A program made the translations under genes and the position numbers. This document shows, one piece after another, positions 38,217-45,439 of a stretch of 51,897 nt of DNA (position 1 is the first letter of the stretch; every line of letters begins with the position of its first letter). The notes below the pieces were generated by a model, which saw only the letters and a list, made by a program, of their open reading frames with translations, made no database searches and was not told the origin of the DNA. Where the stretch lies: the IMG/VR virus record IMGVR_UViG_3300020156_000459, positions 1 through 51,897 of that record. One strand, given 5' to 3'. Source of the stretch: a virus.

Positions 38217-40391
38217 TCATTCGACGGGACGGGCGAAGCGGGCCTTGCGCTCCTGGTCGCGGCGGCGGGCCTGGTACCAGGCCGACGTGCGGTTCGACGC
38301 CAGCCAGTCCAGATCGTCCTCCGACACCTCCTCGCCGGCCTCGATGCGCGCCTCGATCGCCTGGGCGCGGCGCCACCAGCGGTCCTCCGGCTTCTCGGCG
38401 GCCTGGGCCGGGGCGGCGAGGCGGCGGGCGACGTCGGCCTGCCGGACCGTGTCCGCCTCGGTGCGCGGCGCCGCGACGGCGGGCTTCGACGCGGTGATCG
38501 CGCGCTGGGCGGCCTCCAGGCCGGCGGAGGGCGGCGGCAGGGACGAGCGCGGCAGCGCGGAAACCGTGGCCGCGGGCCTGCCGATCAGCGCGTCGGCGAG
38601 CTGGTGCGGCTTGAACCCCTTGCCGGCGGCGCGGATGGCCGCCTTCTGATCGGCGATCAACTGCTGTTGCAGCGCCTTGGCCTGGGCCGACAGCTCGGCC
38701 CGCGACAGGCCGGCGCGTTCCGGGTTCTGGGCGATGCAGAGGAATTGGAACGGATCGGGGCGGTACACGAAGACCCGGTCCATCCGCTCCGGATCCAGTC
38801 GGACCTCCAGGCGGTCGCCGGTGCCGACGTAGGGGATCAGCTCCGGCGCCCAGAAGTCGGCGTTCTCGACCCGGATTCCCTTTTTGCCCACGGTGCGGGT
38901 GCCGTCGCCGTCCGCGCAGGGCATCAGCAGCAGGTCGAGTTGGCGTTCGTCGACGACGCGCCACTCGGATCCTGCGTGCTCCTCCGCCACGGCGGCCGGG
39001 GTGCGGTCGCCCAGGCCGGCGTGCGGGCTGGTGTGATAGCGGTTCTCGACCCACGCATCGGCCAGCATCTGCAGCTCGGCCGCCGGCAAGGCCGCCTCGA
39101 ACACCTCTTCGTCCTTCTGGCCCAGGCGGGCGGCGAAGGTCTGGCGCGAGCGGATCTCCTGACGCTTGGCCACGTTGTGGCCGGTGTAGCCGGGCAGCAG
39201 CGGCATCAGCCCGTGCTGAACCGTGCCGATCGCGCGCTCGACGTGCGGCTTCTGCTCGGGCGAGTACGGTGTGCAGACGGGGTGCCGTATGGCGTCGCCA
39301 ACCAGCGCGAAGAAGCGTTGCGTCTCGCGGGCCAGGAAGTCGGAGCCGTTGTCCGTCTTGATCGCCTCGGGCATGCCCCAGGCGAGGATGGCCCGGCGGA
39401 TCAGCAGCAGCACGGCCGAGGCGCGCGGCACCTTGGTGACCAGGATCAGCATGCGGCGCGTGAAGACGTCGACCACGACGTAAATCGTGTGCCGCCCATC
39501 GGTCAGCATCAGGTCGGTCGGGCTGGCGTCGATCTCCCACAGCTCGTTGGGCTTGGTGATCGCCTCCGAATAGGAGCCGACGGCAACGAGGCTGCGGTTC
39601 TTCCAGGCGTCGGGGTTGGTCAGCCGCAAGTGGAGCTGCTTGTACTCCTCGCGCCATTGGTTGAGGCGGCGGCGGATCCAGCCGGCGGTGGGCATCTTCG
39701 CCTGACCGCCGCGCAGCAGCTCGAACCCCTCGCCGAAGCGCTTGACCAGGGCCGCCCGGTAGGCGTCGGCGTTCCAGTCGGGCTTGGCCAGCGCCACGGC
39801 GACCAGATAGCCCATGATGTCCTCGCGCGCCTGATCCAGCGACCCGGCACCCTTGCGGTTGCCGTAGGCGCCGGCCAGCCGGGCGGCCTCGCCGGACTCC
39901 ACGGCCTCGACCCAGCGGCGAAGGGACGATGGGGACACCGTGGGCTTGGCGGCACGGGCCCAATCCGGCACGTCCACCTCGCGGGCGTTGTAGAAGCCGG
40001 TGAACTTGTGCACCAGCCGGTCGCGGGACAGGCCGCCGGCCTGCCGCTCGAAGGCGAGGAAGGCGTTGGCGATGGTGGCCTTGGCGTCCAGCCGGGCCTT
40101 GCCGGCCTTGGTCAGCACCACCGGGGCGGCGGCGGTGCCTTTCAGCGTGGCCGCGAGCTTGGGCGGCGCCGGCGGGGTGGCCTGCTCGGCGGCGCGGCGG
40201 CCCAGTTCGATGCGGGCTTCCGGCGGAAGGGCTGTGACGTGGTACTCGGTGCCGCCGCCGCGGCCCTGGCGGGGGCGAGCGGGCGACCAGCGTTCCTGCT
40301 GGGCCCGCATGTTGATGCCGCGCTTGGTGGACGGCAGGCCGGGGAGCGCGAAAAAGGCCAGTTCAGAAGCCGTGTACCAGCTTTCATCCAT
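38217..40391 (-). CDS. A: DDE transposase A (MuA-like), 724 aa
   Basis: The N-terminus (WYTASELAFFALPGLPSTKRGIN) is the Mu-type HTH that binds the internal enhancer. The next about 150 residues would bind the end sites. The catalytic core has ELWEIDASPTDLML (D288), EAIKTDNGSDF (D347) and HVERAIGTVQHG (E385), the DDE triad with normal spacing. A beta-barrel and C-terminal helical part follow (to residue 724) for contact with B. Its substrates are the TG...CA ends with ATGGTTTGACGG-type sites. Length is slightly above Mu A (663 aa). It starts at ATG 40391, 8 bp inside the CII-like gene end. Confidence 0.97.
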   Translation of the reverse strand: MDESWYTASELAFFALPGLPSTKRGINMRAQQERWSPARPRQGRGGGTEYHVTALPPEARIELGRRAAEQATPPAPPKLAATLKGTAAAPVVLTKAGKARLDAKATIANAFLAFERQAGGLSRDRLVHKFTGFYNAREVDVPDWARAAKPTVSPSSLRRWVEAVESGEAARLAGAYGNRKGAGSLDQAREDIMGYLVAVALAKPDWNADAYRAALVKRFGEGFELLRGGQAKMPTAGWIRRRLNQWREEYKQLHLRLTNPDAWKNRSLVAVGSYSEAITKPNELWEIDASPTDLMLTDGRHTIYVVVDVFTRRMLILVTKVPRASAVLLLIRRAILAWGMPEAIKTDNGSDFLARETQRFFALVGDAIRHPVCTPYSPEQKPHVERAIGTVQHGLMPLLPGYTGHNVAKRQEIRSRQTFAARLGQKDEEVFEAALPAAELQMLADAWVENRYHTSPHAGLGDRTPAAVAEEHAGSEWRVVDERQLDLLLMPCADGDGTRTVGKKGIRVENADFWAPELIPYVGTGDRLEVRLDPERMDRVFVYRPDPFQFLCIAQNPERAGLSRAELSAQAKALQQQLIADQKAAIRAAGKGFKPHQLADALIGRPAATVSALPRSSLPPPSAGLEAAQRAITASKPAVAAPRTEADTVRQADVARRLAAPAQAAEKPEDRWWRRAQAIEARIEAGEEVSEDDLDWLASNRTSAWYQARRRDQERKARFARPVE

Positions 40392-40878
40392 GATCGGCCT
40401 CCCGGATGCGGGCCTTCAGCTGGCTCCGGGCGGCCATGTAGCGGGCGACCATCCCATCGCCGGCGTCGAGCATGCGGGCGGCTTCCCTGGCGTCGACGCG
40501 GCCGTCATTGCCCATGGCGGCGGCGAACTCCGCGAAAAGCCGACCTACCTGCTCACCAACGGCGGCCAGATCCTGGGGCAGGTTGCCAGCGTCGGCGTCG
40601 GTGAGGGGGCGGAACAGCAGGTAGCCCTGCTCGGCGGCCAGGAACTCGGTCACCACCATGCAGCCGGAGGCCGCCTGTAGGGCCCGCACGTCCGGGACCT
40701 TGAAATGCGCATTGCGGTTCGCGGAGTCCGGATCCGTGATGCGCTGGATCGTGGATTGCGACAGGCCAGTTAGTTCGGCCGCGCGATCCTGGCCCCGGCA
40801 CCTCTCGACCAGTTCGGCGTAGGACGCTTTGAGGGTGCCGGGTTGCCGGGGCTTATACGCGCCTGGGTATTGGGCCAT
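40384..40878 (-). CDS. CII-like phage regulatory protein, 164 aa
   Basis: ELVERCRGQDRAAELTGLSQSTIQRITDP is an HTH followed by VPDVRALQAASGCMVVTEFLA, the pattern of the phage regulatory protein CII-type family seen at the start of transposase operons in Mu-like phages. The C-terminal half is helical (DGRVDAREAARMLDAGDGMVARYM). It probably regulates the early operon. It is the first gene of the A-B operon. Confidence 0.75.
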   Translation of the reverse strand: MAQYPGAYKPRQPGTLKASYAELVERCRGQDRAAELTGLSQSTIQRITDPDSANRNAHFKVPDVRALQAASGCMVVTEFLAAEQGYLLFRPLTDADAGNLPQDLAAVGEQVGRLFAEFAAAMGNDGRVDAREAARMLDAGDGMVARYMAARSQLKARIREADHG

Positions 40879-40945
40879 GGTTTTACCCGTTGTGCGAGTA
40901 GCGGTTGCGATGCGACGGTCAAGGCGCGAGGAAATGGAGGATTAA

Positions 40946-41206
40946 ATGCGGCTTGATCGAGCAAACTTCGGGCGGGAGGCGGTCAAGCACCTACTGGTGG
41001 GACTCGCCGCGCTGGGCGCGGCGATGTCCTCCGGAGGATCGGCGCGGGTGGCGCTGGTTGATGAGGCGGGCCGCCGGTTCGGCTATGCCGCGGCAGTGTG
41101 GAAGGTGCGGGGTCTGTACCCGGCGCGGGACGGCGAGGGTCATGCCGCAGCTCTTTCCTCGGCGCCGCCGCGGGTGCGGCAAAGCCGGACACCGTCTGGC
41201 CGGTAA
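40946..41206 (+). CDS. Doubtful small rightward gene, 86 aa
   Basis: This frame opens at an ATG preceded by GGAGGATTAA, an excellent ribosome site, on the strand opposite to all early genes around it. The product (MRLDRANFGREAVKHLLVGLAALGAAM, then RVALVDEAGRRFGYAAAVW) has plausible composition up to about residue 65, after which it is antisense to ner. No family recognised. It could be a real small gene or a chance frame. Confidence 0.35.
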   Translation: MRLDRANFGREAVKHLLVGLAALGAAMSSGGSARVALVDEAGRRFGYAAAVWKVRGLYPARDGEGHAAALSSAPPRVRQSRTPSGR

Positions 41207-41427
41207 CGCTCCGGAAACAGGTCGTGCACGGCGACTTCCAGCCGGTCGGCCAGCGCCCGCTCGATCCTTTCTGACGGTAGGAACAGGGCCTGCGACACGG
41301 CCTGGGCGCACACTTCCAGCTCGGCCGCGATCTGGCGCAGGCTGGAGCCCTTCCGCTTCAGGGAGGCGACCACCCAATCTCTGCGGTCCTGTGGGTCCGA
41401 GGGTACTCCGGATCTACGCATCGTCAT
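41140..41427 (-). CDS. ner: Ner-like DNA-binding protein, 95 aa
   Basis: SDPQDRRDWVVASLKRKGSSL then RQIAAELEVCAQAVSQAL and IERALADRLEVAVHDLFPERY match the Ner/Nlp (SfsB) winged HTH family, including the basic start and DLFPERY end. Mu Ner is the first early protein; it represses the early promoter and the divergent repressor gene. It is divergent from the repressor at 41564, the Mu switch arrangement. I chose the ATG at 41427 (TAGGG upstream); the longer frame to 41547 would overlap the operator area. Confidence 0.85.
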   Translation of the reverse strand: MTMRRSGVPSDPQDRRDWVVASLKRKGSSLRQIAAELEVCAQAVSQALFLPSERIERALADRLEVAVHDLFPERYRPDGVRLCRTRGGAEERAAA

Positions 41428-41636
41428 CCCTACGACTATCGATATGTCTACCGTCGTATCACGAGCATGCTTCGCATGCAACGAGCATTTTCGATGTGGG
41501 AATCCTTCCCGGTTCGGCCCACGCTTGAAGGGCGCGCGCATGTGCAAAGGCGACGGGATAACAATGACTTACGACAACCGGGAAGGGCCGGACGAAGTGG
41601 GAAGGGCTCTTCCCACTTACGAGGCGGAACTGGGAA
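41428..41636. promoter_or_regulatory. Putative lysis-lysogeny operator region with GGGAA half-sites
   Basis: Between and into the divergent ner and repressor genes there are six GGGAA/TTCCC half-sites: GGGAATCCTTCCC at 41498-41510, GGGAA at 41580-41584, a 10-bp palindrome AAGTGGGAAG...CTTCCCACTT at 41595-41618, and GGGAA at 41632-41636. Two ACGAGCAT repeats (41461, 41481) and GCATGC pairs also occur. The dense palindromes inside the first codons of the repressor suggest autoregulation. Confidence 0.55.
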
Positions 41637-42124
41637 CACGGATTTCCCTCGTCATCGACCTGTACGATCTTAAGGCCGACGCGGCACGGGTCGCGGATGT
41701 TACGCCCGAGATGTTGAACCGGTACGTGCGCGGACAGCACAAAATACCCTTCACCAACGCCGCTCGGCTGGCTTCAGCCAAAGGTGTCAGTCTTGACTGG
41801 CTGTGGAGCGGAGAAGGACCAATGCTTCTGCGTGATCGCGTGCACGACTCGCCGCCAGCGGCGGTCGAGTCATTCGACCTTGCGTTGATGGGCAATCTCG
41901 TGTCCGGCCTGATGGCATTCCTGCAAAGGGAGAGCCTGGATCTAGATCCGGAATACATTGGTCGGGCGGTGACCCTGCTTTACATGCTGATGGAGCGCGA
42001 GCGCCGCGACACCACCCCGGAGGATCGGCCGGATCTGTGGGTGGAGGGGCACCCCGTGGACATCGCAAACGATAAAATCCTGGCGGAAACCGTACGCCTC
42101 GCACTCGGGCGGTTGCGTAGGTAG
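41564..42124 (+). CDS. Prophage repressor (HTH, Mu c-like position), 186 aa
   Basis: The HTH lies in YDLKADAARVADVTPEMLNRYVRGQHKIPFTNAARLASAKGVSLDWLWSG at about residues 34-85, typical of XRE/CI-type repressors; the rest is helical and acidic with no LexA-like peptidase motif. It is transcribed away from ner and the early operon and toward the left end, as Mu c. The ATG at 41564 was chosen because the frame upstream lies within the operator region. It should keep the early promoter off in the lysogen; induction may not involve RecA cleavage, as no catalytic dyad is visible. Confidence 0.8.
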   Translation: MTYDNREGPDEVGRALPTYEAELGTRISLVIDLYDLKADAARVADVTPEMLNRYVRGQHKIPFTNAARLASAKGVSLDWLWSGEGPMLLRDRVHDSPPAAVESFDLALMGNLVSGLMAFLQRESLDLDPEYIGRAVTLLYMLMERERRDTTPEDRPDLWVEGHPVDIANDKILAETVRLALGRLRR

Positions 42125-42614
42125 GACTATCAGGTGTAGCTTCATGGCTCGCCGCAACCCTGAGTACGTGAGTATGCAGGCCGCGGTGGGGGCCAGGGCT
42201 ACCAACCCCGGTCGCCCAGGGTGCGCACACACCCCGGAACGAGAGAACGCAACGACACGCGCTAGTCGCGTCTCGCCCCCCAGCCGCCACGCGGCAAGGG
42301 GAAGTGTAAGGCCGGGAGTGTGCATGAAAAGCTTAGATGTCGAAGCGTGCTTCCCTTCAAAAACCGTGATCCTCGCCGAATTTGAGGCGATACTCATCCA
42401 CGCTCGCCCACGGCGTGTGGTCGCATGCCCCTTGTGGAATGGAGAGTTGAGAGCGTGTCAAAAAGACGATATTTCAACTCGGCCAGAACAGAGGGGCAGC
42501 CTTGCTCCTCATCATGATCAATGTGGTCGGTGAGCGCTGAATTTTCCGTGCGTGTGTAGACGATTGTAGACGGTAAAGCGACAACGCAAAGAGACACATC
42601 GGAGGAACGCAGCA
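42125..42614. other. 490-bp region without a convincing gene, lower GC
   Basis: Only short frames on both strands, none with a recognisable product or good start, although a frame from 42324 (MKSLDVEACFPSKTVILAEF) is conceivable. The second half (42340-42600) is visibly less GC-rich than the rest, with CAAAAAGACGATATTTCAAC and a TGTAGACG direct repeat (42555, 42565). It probably contains the promoter for the two cargo genes. No tRNA or hairpin terminator was found. Confidence 0.4.
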
Positions 42615-42851
42615 ATGAAGCCGGAAGACCGTCCGACATCCATGGTTTCTTTTCCGCTAACAATAGTTGGCGTGCTATTTCTTGCCGGAGGCGGGATGAT
42701 GCTAACCGGCACTCCGCCGAACTTCATCGGCTCGATCGGCGCGGTGGGGATCGGGCTAGCCCTGATCGGCTTGGCCGGCATCAACACGCGCTTGGCCGAG
42801 GTGATCCACGAGTTGCGCCTCATCCGCGCCGCCGCAGAGAGGGTGCCATGA
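42615..42851 (+). CDS. Two-helix membrane protein (cargo), 78 aa
   Basis: ATG preceded by GGAGG nine bases upstream. Hydrophobic segments VSFPLTIVGVLFLAGGGMML (11-30) and GSIGAVGIGLALIGLAGI (39-56), followed by a charged C-terminus. No family recognised. It is transcribed with the next gene (ATGA overlap) in the opposite direction to the lytic genes and in the repressor direction, so it may be expressed in the lysogen. Confidence 0.65.
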   Translation: MKPEDRPTSMVSFPLTIVGVLFLAGGGMMLTGTPPNFIGSIGAVGIGLALIGLAGINTRLAEVIHELRLIRAAAERVP

Positions 42852-43372
42852 AAGCCGGTCACCTCGCCCTGTCTGCTTTCTTCCTTCTCGGATCAGCCGG
42901 GCCTTGCGCGGCCGATTGGCAGTTCACCCGATGGGGAATGACGGTCGAGGAAGCTGTTCGTGCAGCTGGGGCCGCAGGGGTGAATGTGGATGCGGGCGGC
43001 ACTGTGCCTTCCGGCGACGGCAAGCTTACGAAGCTCCCCATTCCATACTACAAGGTGGGCAGTATATTTTTTGATATATCTCTGGTGTTCGAGTCGCCGG
43101 ATAATAGGCTTGTCATGGTGCTGATGACGGTGAGTCAGCGCGGCGATTTTGACAGGCAGAAGCTCGACGCCCTGCGTATGGATTTGCTTCAGGCGTTCGG
43201 CTCTCCTTTTGCTGTGAATCAGCAAGACGGGTTTGACCTCGCGATGTGGCGCGACGTGACCCGCAACAACCGGATATTCGCGAAAATCCGCGTCGATCCG
43301 CCGGGCAGAACGGGCGGCCTGCGCGACACCTCCATCATGTACACGCCGCTCGTTCCCGTCAGCGCCTTCTGA
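42848..43372 (+). CDS. Exported protein (lysogenic cargo), 174 aa
   Basis: A signal peptide is clear: MKAGHLALSAFFLLGSAGPCAAD, with cleavage probably after CAA. The mature protein starts WQFTRWGMTVEEAVRAAG and has a beta-rich domain (GSIFFDISLVFESPDNRLVMVLMT). The WGMTxEEV-type opening is seen in small periplasmic proteins of proteobacteria, but I cannot name a function. Overlap with the upstream membrane protein gene and position next to the left end make it a moron. GC is lower than the structural genes. Confidence 0.65.
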   Translation: MKAGHLALSAFFLLGSAGPCAADWQFTRWGMTVEEAVRAAGAAGVNVDAGGTVPSGDGKLTKLPIPYYKVGSIFFDISLVFESPDNRLVMVLMTVSQRGDFDRQKLDALRMDLLQAFGSPFAVNQQDGFDLAMWRDVTRNNRIFAKIRVDPPGRTGGLRDTSIMYTPLVPVSAF

Positions 43373-43379
43373 CCGGCCA

Positions 43380-43554
43380 CCGTCAAACCATCCGTCCGTC
43401 AGCGTACAATGCGGCGATGTCCGTATGGTTTGACAGAACGGAGTGGACGCGTCTCGAAAACCTAGGCATCACAACGCCTGCACGTCCCACTCGATCCCCC
43501 AAAATCCCACCGTATCCCGGCCCCCTATCCCGTCAAACCATTGGTCTCTCTACA
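43380..43554 (-). other. Left end of element 1 with three transposase-binding-type sites (L1, L2, L3)
   Basis: ATGGTTTGACGG-type cores lie at 43530-43541 (minus), 43425-43436 (plus, ending ACAG) and 43380-43391 (minus). Measured from the terminal base these are positions 14-25, 119-130 and 164-175. In Mu the L1, L2 and L3 sites of MuA are at about 6-27, 111-132 and 155-176, so spacing is conserved almost exactly. This supports A acting here and fixes the left end. Confidence 0.82.
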
Positions 43555-44292
43555 CCGGTGCGTCGATCGCCTCGGGCGTCAGGCGGAAGGTGCCGAAATG
43601 CATGGCTACGCTGGTGCGGGCACCCAGGTCCTCGTGCGCCGCCACCGCCTCCTCCGGGTTCATGTGCTGCGGCGCCATGAACCAGCGCGGCTCGTAGGCG
43701 CCGATGGGCAGCAGCGCCACGTCGATGCGCGGGAAGCGGGCGCCGATCTCCTTGAAATGCGGGCCGTAGCCGGTGTCGCCCGCGAAGTACAGCGTGCCGG
43801 CATCCGTCTCCACCACGAAGCCGCCCCACAGCGTCGTGTTGCGCCGGAAGGGCGCGCGCGCCGACCAGTGCTGCGCCGGCACGAAGGTGACGCGGCAGCC
43901 GGCCGGTCCCCGCGTGCTCTGCCACCAGTCCAGTTCCTCGACGTGCGCGAAGCCGTCGCCGTTCAGCAGCGGCCCGTTGCCCAGCCCCACCACCGCCCGC
44001 GGCCCGAAGCGCCGGGCCAGCGCCGCCAGCGACGGCCGGTCCAGGTGGTCGAAGTGCCCGTGGCTGACCAGCACGAGGTTCGGGTCCGGCAGCCGTTCCA
44101 GCGGCACGCCCGGCGGGCGGGCCCGCTTCGGCCCCAGCCGGCCGAACGGACCGGCCCGTTCGGAGAACACCGGGTCGGTGAGCAGGCGAAGGCCCGCCGC
44201 CTGCACCAGGAAGGTGGCGTGGCCGACATGGGTGACCGCCAGCGCGCCCGGTGCCGGGGGTGCCGGGACCGGCTGCGGCGGGTCCTCGACGC
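43550..44292 (-). pseudogene. MBL-fold hydrolase gene, middle part, disrupted at both ends
   Basis: The frame is open from 44292 down to a TAG at 43550-43552 supplied by element 1. It reads VTHVGHATFLVQAAGLRLLTDP, then LVLVSHGHFDHLD (metal-binding HxHxDH), VGLGNGPLLN, GCRVTFVPAQHWSAR, GDTGYGPHF and MHFGTFRLTPEAIDAP. This is a UlaG/NAPE-PLD-like metallo-beta-lactamase-fold hydrolase, substrate unknown. The true C-terminus lies at 1434-1539. The N-terminus is missing: the frame runs into the end of element 2 at 44293, before the VGHAT motif with only about 25 host residues. The gene is therefore cut twice. Confidence 0.88.
43555..43559. repeat. Target-site duplication CCGGT, high-coordinate copy of element 1
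   Basis: Directly follows the terminal CA of element 1 and matches 1535-1539. Confidence 0.9.
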
Positions 44293-44339
44293 TGTAGCGC
44301 GCCGAATGGTTTGAATTGGCGCGCTGGATGGTTTGACAG
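44293..44339 (+). other. Right end of element 2 with two transposase-binding-type sites
   Basis: TG at 44293-44294; cores at 44306-44317 (ATGGTTTGAATT, degenerate after nine bases) and 44328-44339 (ATGGTTTGACAG), 22 bp apart as in element 1. The end interrupts the MBL frame. Confidence 0.8.
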
Positions 44340-44390
44340 CGCTGACACCCCGTTTCAGGCTTACCGGGAATTGAAGAAGCCTTGGCGCTT

Positions 44391-44807
44391 CTAGGCTAGC
44401 GCCGGCAGTGTCGCATCGTCGCCCAGGTGCGCAATTTGAACATTCCTTCCCGGCGGCTTCCCCCCTGGAGGCTCGATGATAACAACGCCGTCTTTCGTAT
44501 GATAATGGATAATCAGGACTGTGCGCGCACATCTGGCGGGATTGGAAAGACGGGACAGGGCTTGCCGATTGTACTTTTTCAAAAAGCGAAAGCATTCACG
44601 CATATAGATCCTGTATTCTTCCTGAATATCTTTGCGGAGCTGTTCCAATGCCGTTGGGCATGGCGGGTTGCCGCACAGATCGCTTTCCCACTTGGCAAAT
44701 ACATTATTCAAACGCGATGAAAGGTCGGCCGCCACTTCCCCTGACAGCAGGCGCGCGGTTACCTTCTGTGGGCGCTCCCCTGTGCCGTCATACGCGTGCT
44801 GCATCAA
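44391..44807 (-). CDS. Hypothetical element 2 protein, 138 aa
   Basis: MMQHAYDGTGERPQKVTARLL, then RLNNVFAKWESDLCGNPPCPTALEQLRKDIQEEYRIYMRE (helical), and a beta-rich C-terminus (TVLIIHYHTKDGVVIIEPPGG). No family recognised. It lies next to the right end, where element 1 has fibre genes, and has lower GC than those. A strong hairpin lies upstream (44856-44883), so it probably has its own promoter. Cargo is a possible explanation. Confidence 0.55.
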   Translation of the reverse strand: MMQHAYDGTGERPQKVTARLLSGEVAADLSSRLNNVFAKWESDLCGNPPCPTALEQLRKDIQEEYRIYMRECFRFLKKYNRQALSRLSNPARCARTVLIIHYHTKDGVVIIEPPGGKPPGRNVQIAHLGDDATLPALA

Positions 44808-44855
44808 CGTCCACTCCTGATTGGTTCGTTATGCCCTCCCGCTCGACAAGAGGGC

Positions 44856-44883
44856 CGCTCGGCCGGATCTGGCCGGCCGAGCG
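44856..44883 (-). terminator. Hairpin downstream of the chaperone-G homologue
   Basis: CGCTCGGCCGG (44856-44866) pairs perfectly with CCGGCCGAGCG (44873-44883) around a 6-base loop, eight bases after the stop at 44892. Minus-strand sequence after it is CCCTCTTGT, only weakly T-rich. Confidence 0.6.
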
Positions 44884-44891
44884 CGCCGGAA

Positions 44892-45416
44892 TCACTTCGG
44901 CTGCTCGCCGTTGACGAGCTGCCAATAGGCGTCCTCCATCGCCTTGCCGATCACGCGATAGCCGGCCATGGCTTCCACGAGGTCGGGCGAGAAGTCCGGC
45001 AGCGTCGAGAAGAAGGCATTCCAGCCGTGGTTGTCGGGCAGCCCCACCACCACCTTCCGCAGCAGCTCCGTGCGAAAGCCCTTGTGCTGGCTTTCCAGCT
45101 TCTCGACTTTGGCGTTGAGTTCCTTCAGATCCTTTTTCGCCTTGGCGGCGTTGCCGTCCGACGCTTCCAGGGCGAGTTTCGCGGCCTCCTGCTTGGCCTC
45201 CGCGATCTCGCTGACGCGCTGGCCCAGCTCGGCGATGAGCTGATCGTGCTCGCTGTCCGGCAGCAGCATGAACGACAGATAACAGGTCTTTTTGACCTGT
45301 TTCCCACCCACCCAGCCGCCGCTGGCACGCTTGGCCGTTTCCGGCCAGTTGAACATGACCGGCCACACAAACGTCATTTCGGTGGGGGCTGCAAGAGTAA
45401 TCTTAACCTGTTCCAT
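44892..45416 (-). CDS. Tail chaperone G homologue without frameshift signal, 174 aa
   Basis: MEQVKITLAAPTEMTFVWPVMFNWPETAKR, TCYLSFMLLPDSEHDQLIAE, a coiled-coil middle, then ELLRKVVVGLPDNHGW and DLVEAMAGYRVIGKAMEDAYWQLVNGE align throughout with the element 1 protein at 14050-14544. The end, VNGEQPK, has no GGGAAAC heptamer, and no T-like frame follows; a hairpin does. It also lies downstream of the tape-measure-like gene, opposite to the standard order. It could be a remnant, or a protein that competes with or captures the helper chaperone. Confidence 0.75.
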   Translation of the reverse strand: MEQVKITLAAPTEMTFVWPVMFNWPETAKRASGGWVGGKQVKKTCYLSFMLLPDSEHDQLIAELGQRVSEIAEAKQEAAKLALEASDGNAAKAKKDLKELNAKVEKLESQHKGFRTELLRKVVVGLPDNHGWNAFFSTLPDFSPDLVEAMAGYRVIGKAMEDAYWQLVNGEQPK

Positions 45417-45439
45417 TTCCGCTCTCACTCGTTCTTTAG

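Larger units (their letters stand above)
1540..43554 (-). mobile_element. Element 1: complete-looking Mu-like transposable prophage, about 42.0 kb
   Basis: The element begins TGTAGCGCGCCGA-ATGGTTTGACGGG at 1540, and its other end reads, on the complement, TGTAGAGAGACCA-ATGGTTTGACGGG from 43554. Both ends therefore start 5'-TG with a transposase-like site 14 bases in, and a 5-bp direct duplication flanks the whole. In phage orientation the left end is at 43554: cargo genes and repressor lie beside it, followed by Ner, transposase A, ATPase B, early genes, Mor/C, lysis, terminase, portal, head, tail and fibre genes up to the right end at 1540. All structural modules are open and no IS element or obvious frameshift was seen, so it may be functional. 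The tail module has G/GT frameshift chaperones and a tape measure but no sheath, so this is a siphovirus-type Mu relative, as in B3/D3112-like phages. Confidence 0.93.

Noticed and set aside
37947-40604. An 885-codon plus-strand frame over the transposase gene
   Set aside because: It is antisense to a complete DDE transposase, has no family features and shows the shadow composition seen elsewhere in this GC-rich window.
42144-42533. A 129-codon plus-strand gene after the repressor
   Set aside because: No ribosome site, no recognisable product, and frequent Arg/Pro/Cys in shadow-like composition; competing frames exist on the other strand.
43533-44348. A 271-codon frame overlapping the MBL gene
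   Set aside because: It is out of frame with the MBL motifs, begins in the element 2 end and reads Pro/Gly/Arg-rich low-complexity sequence.
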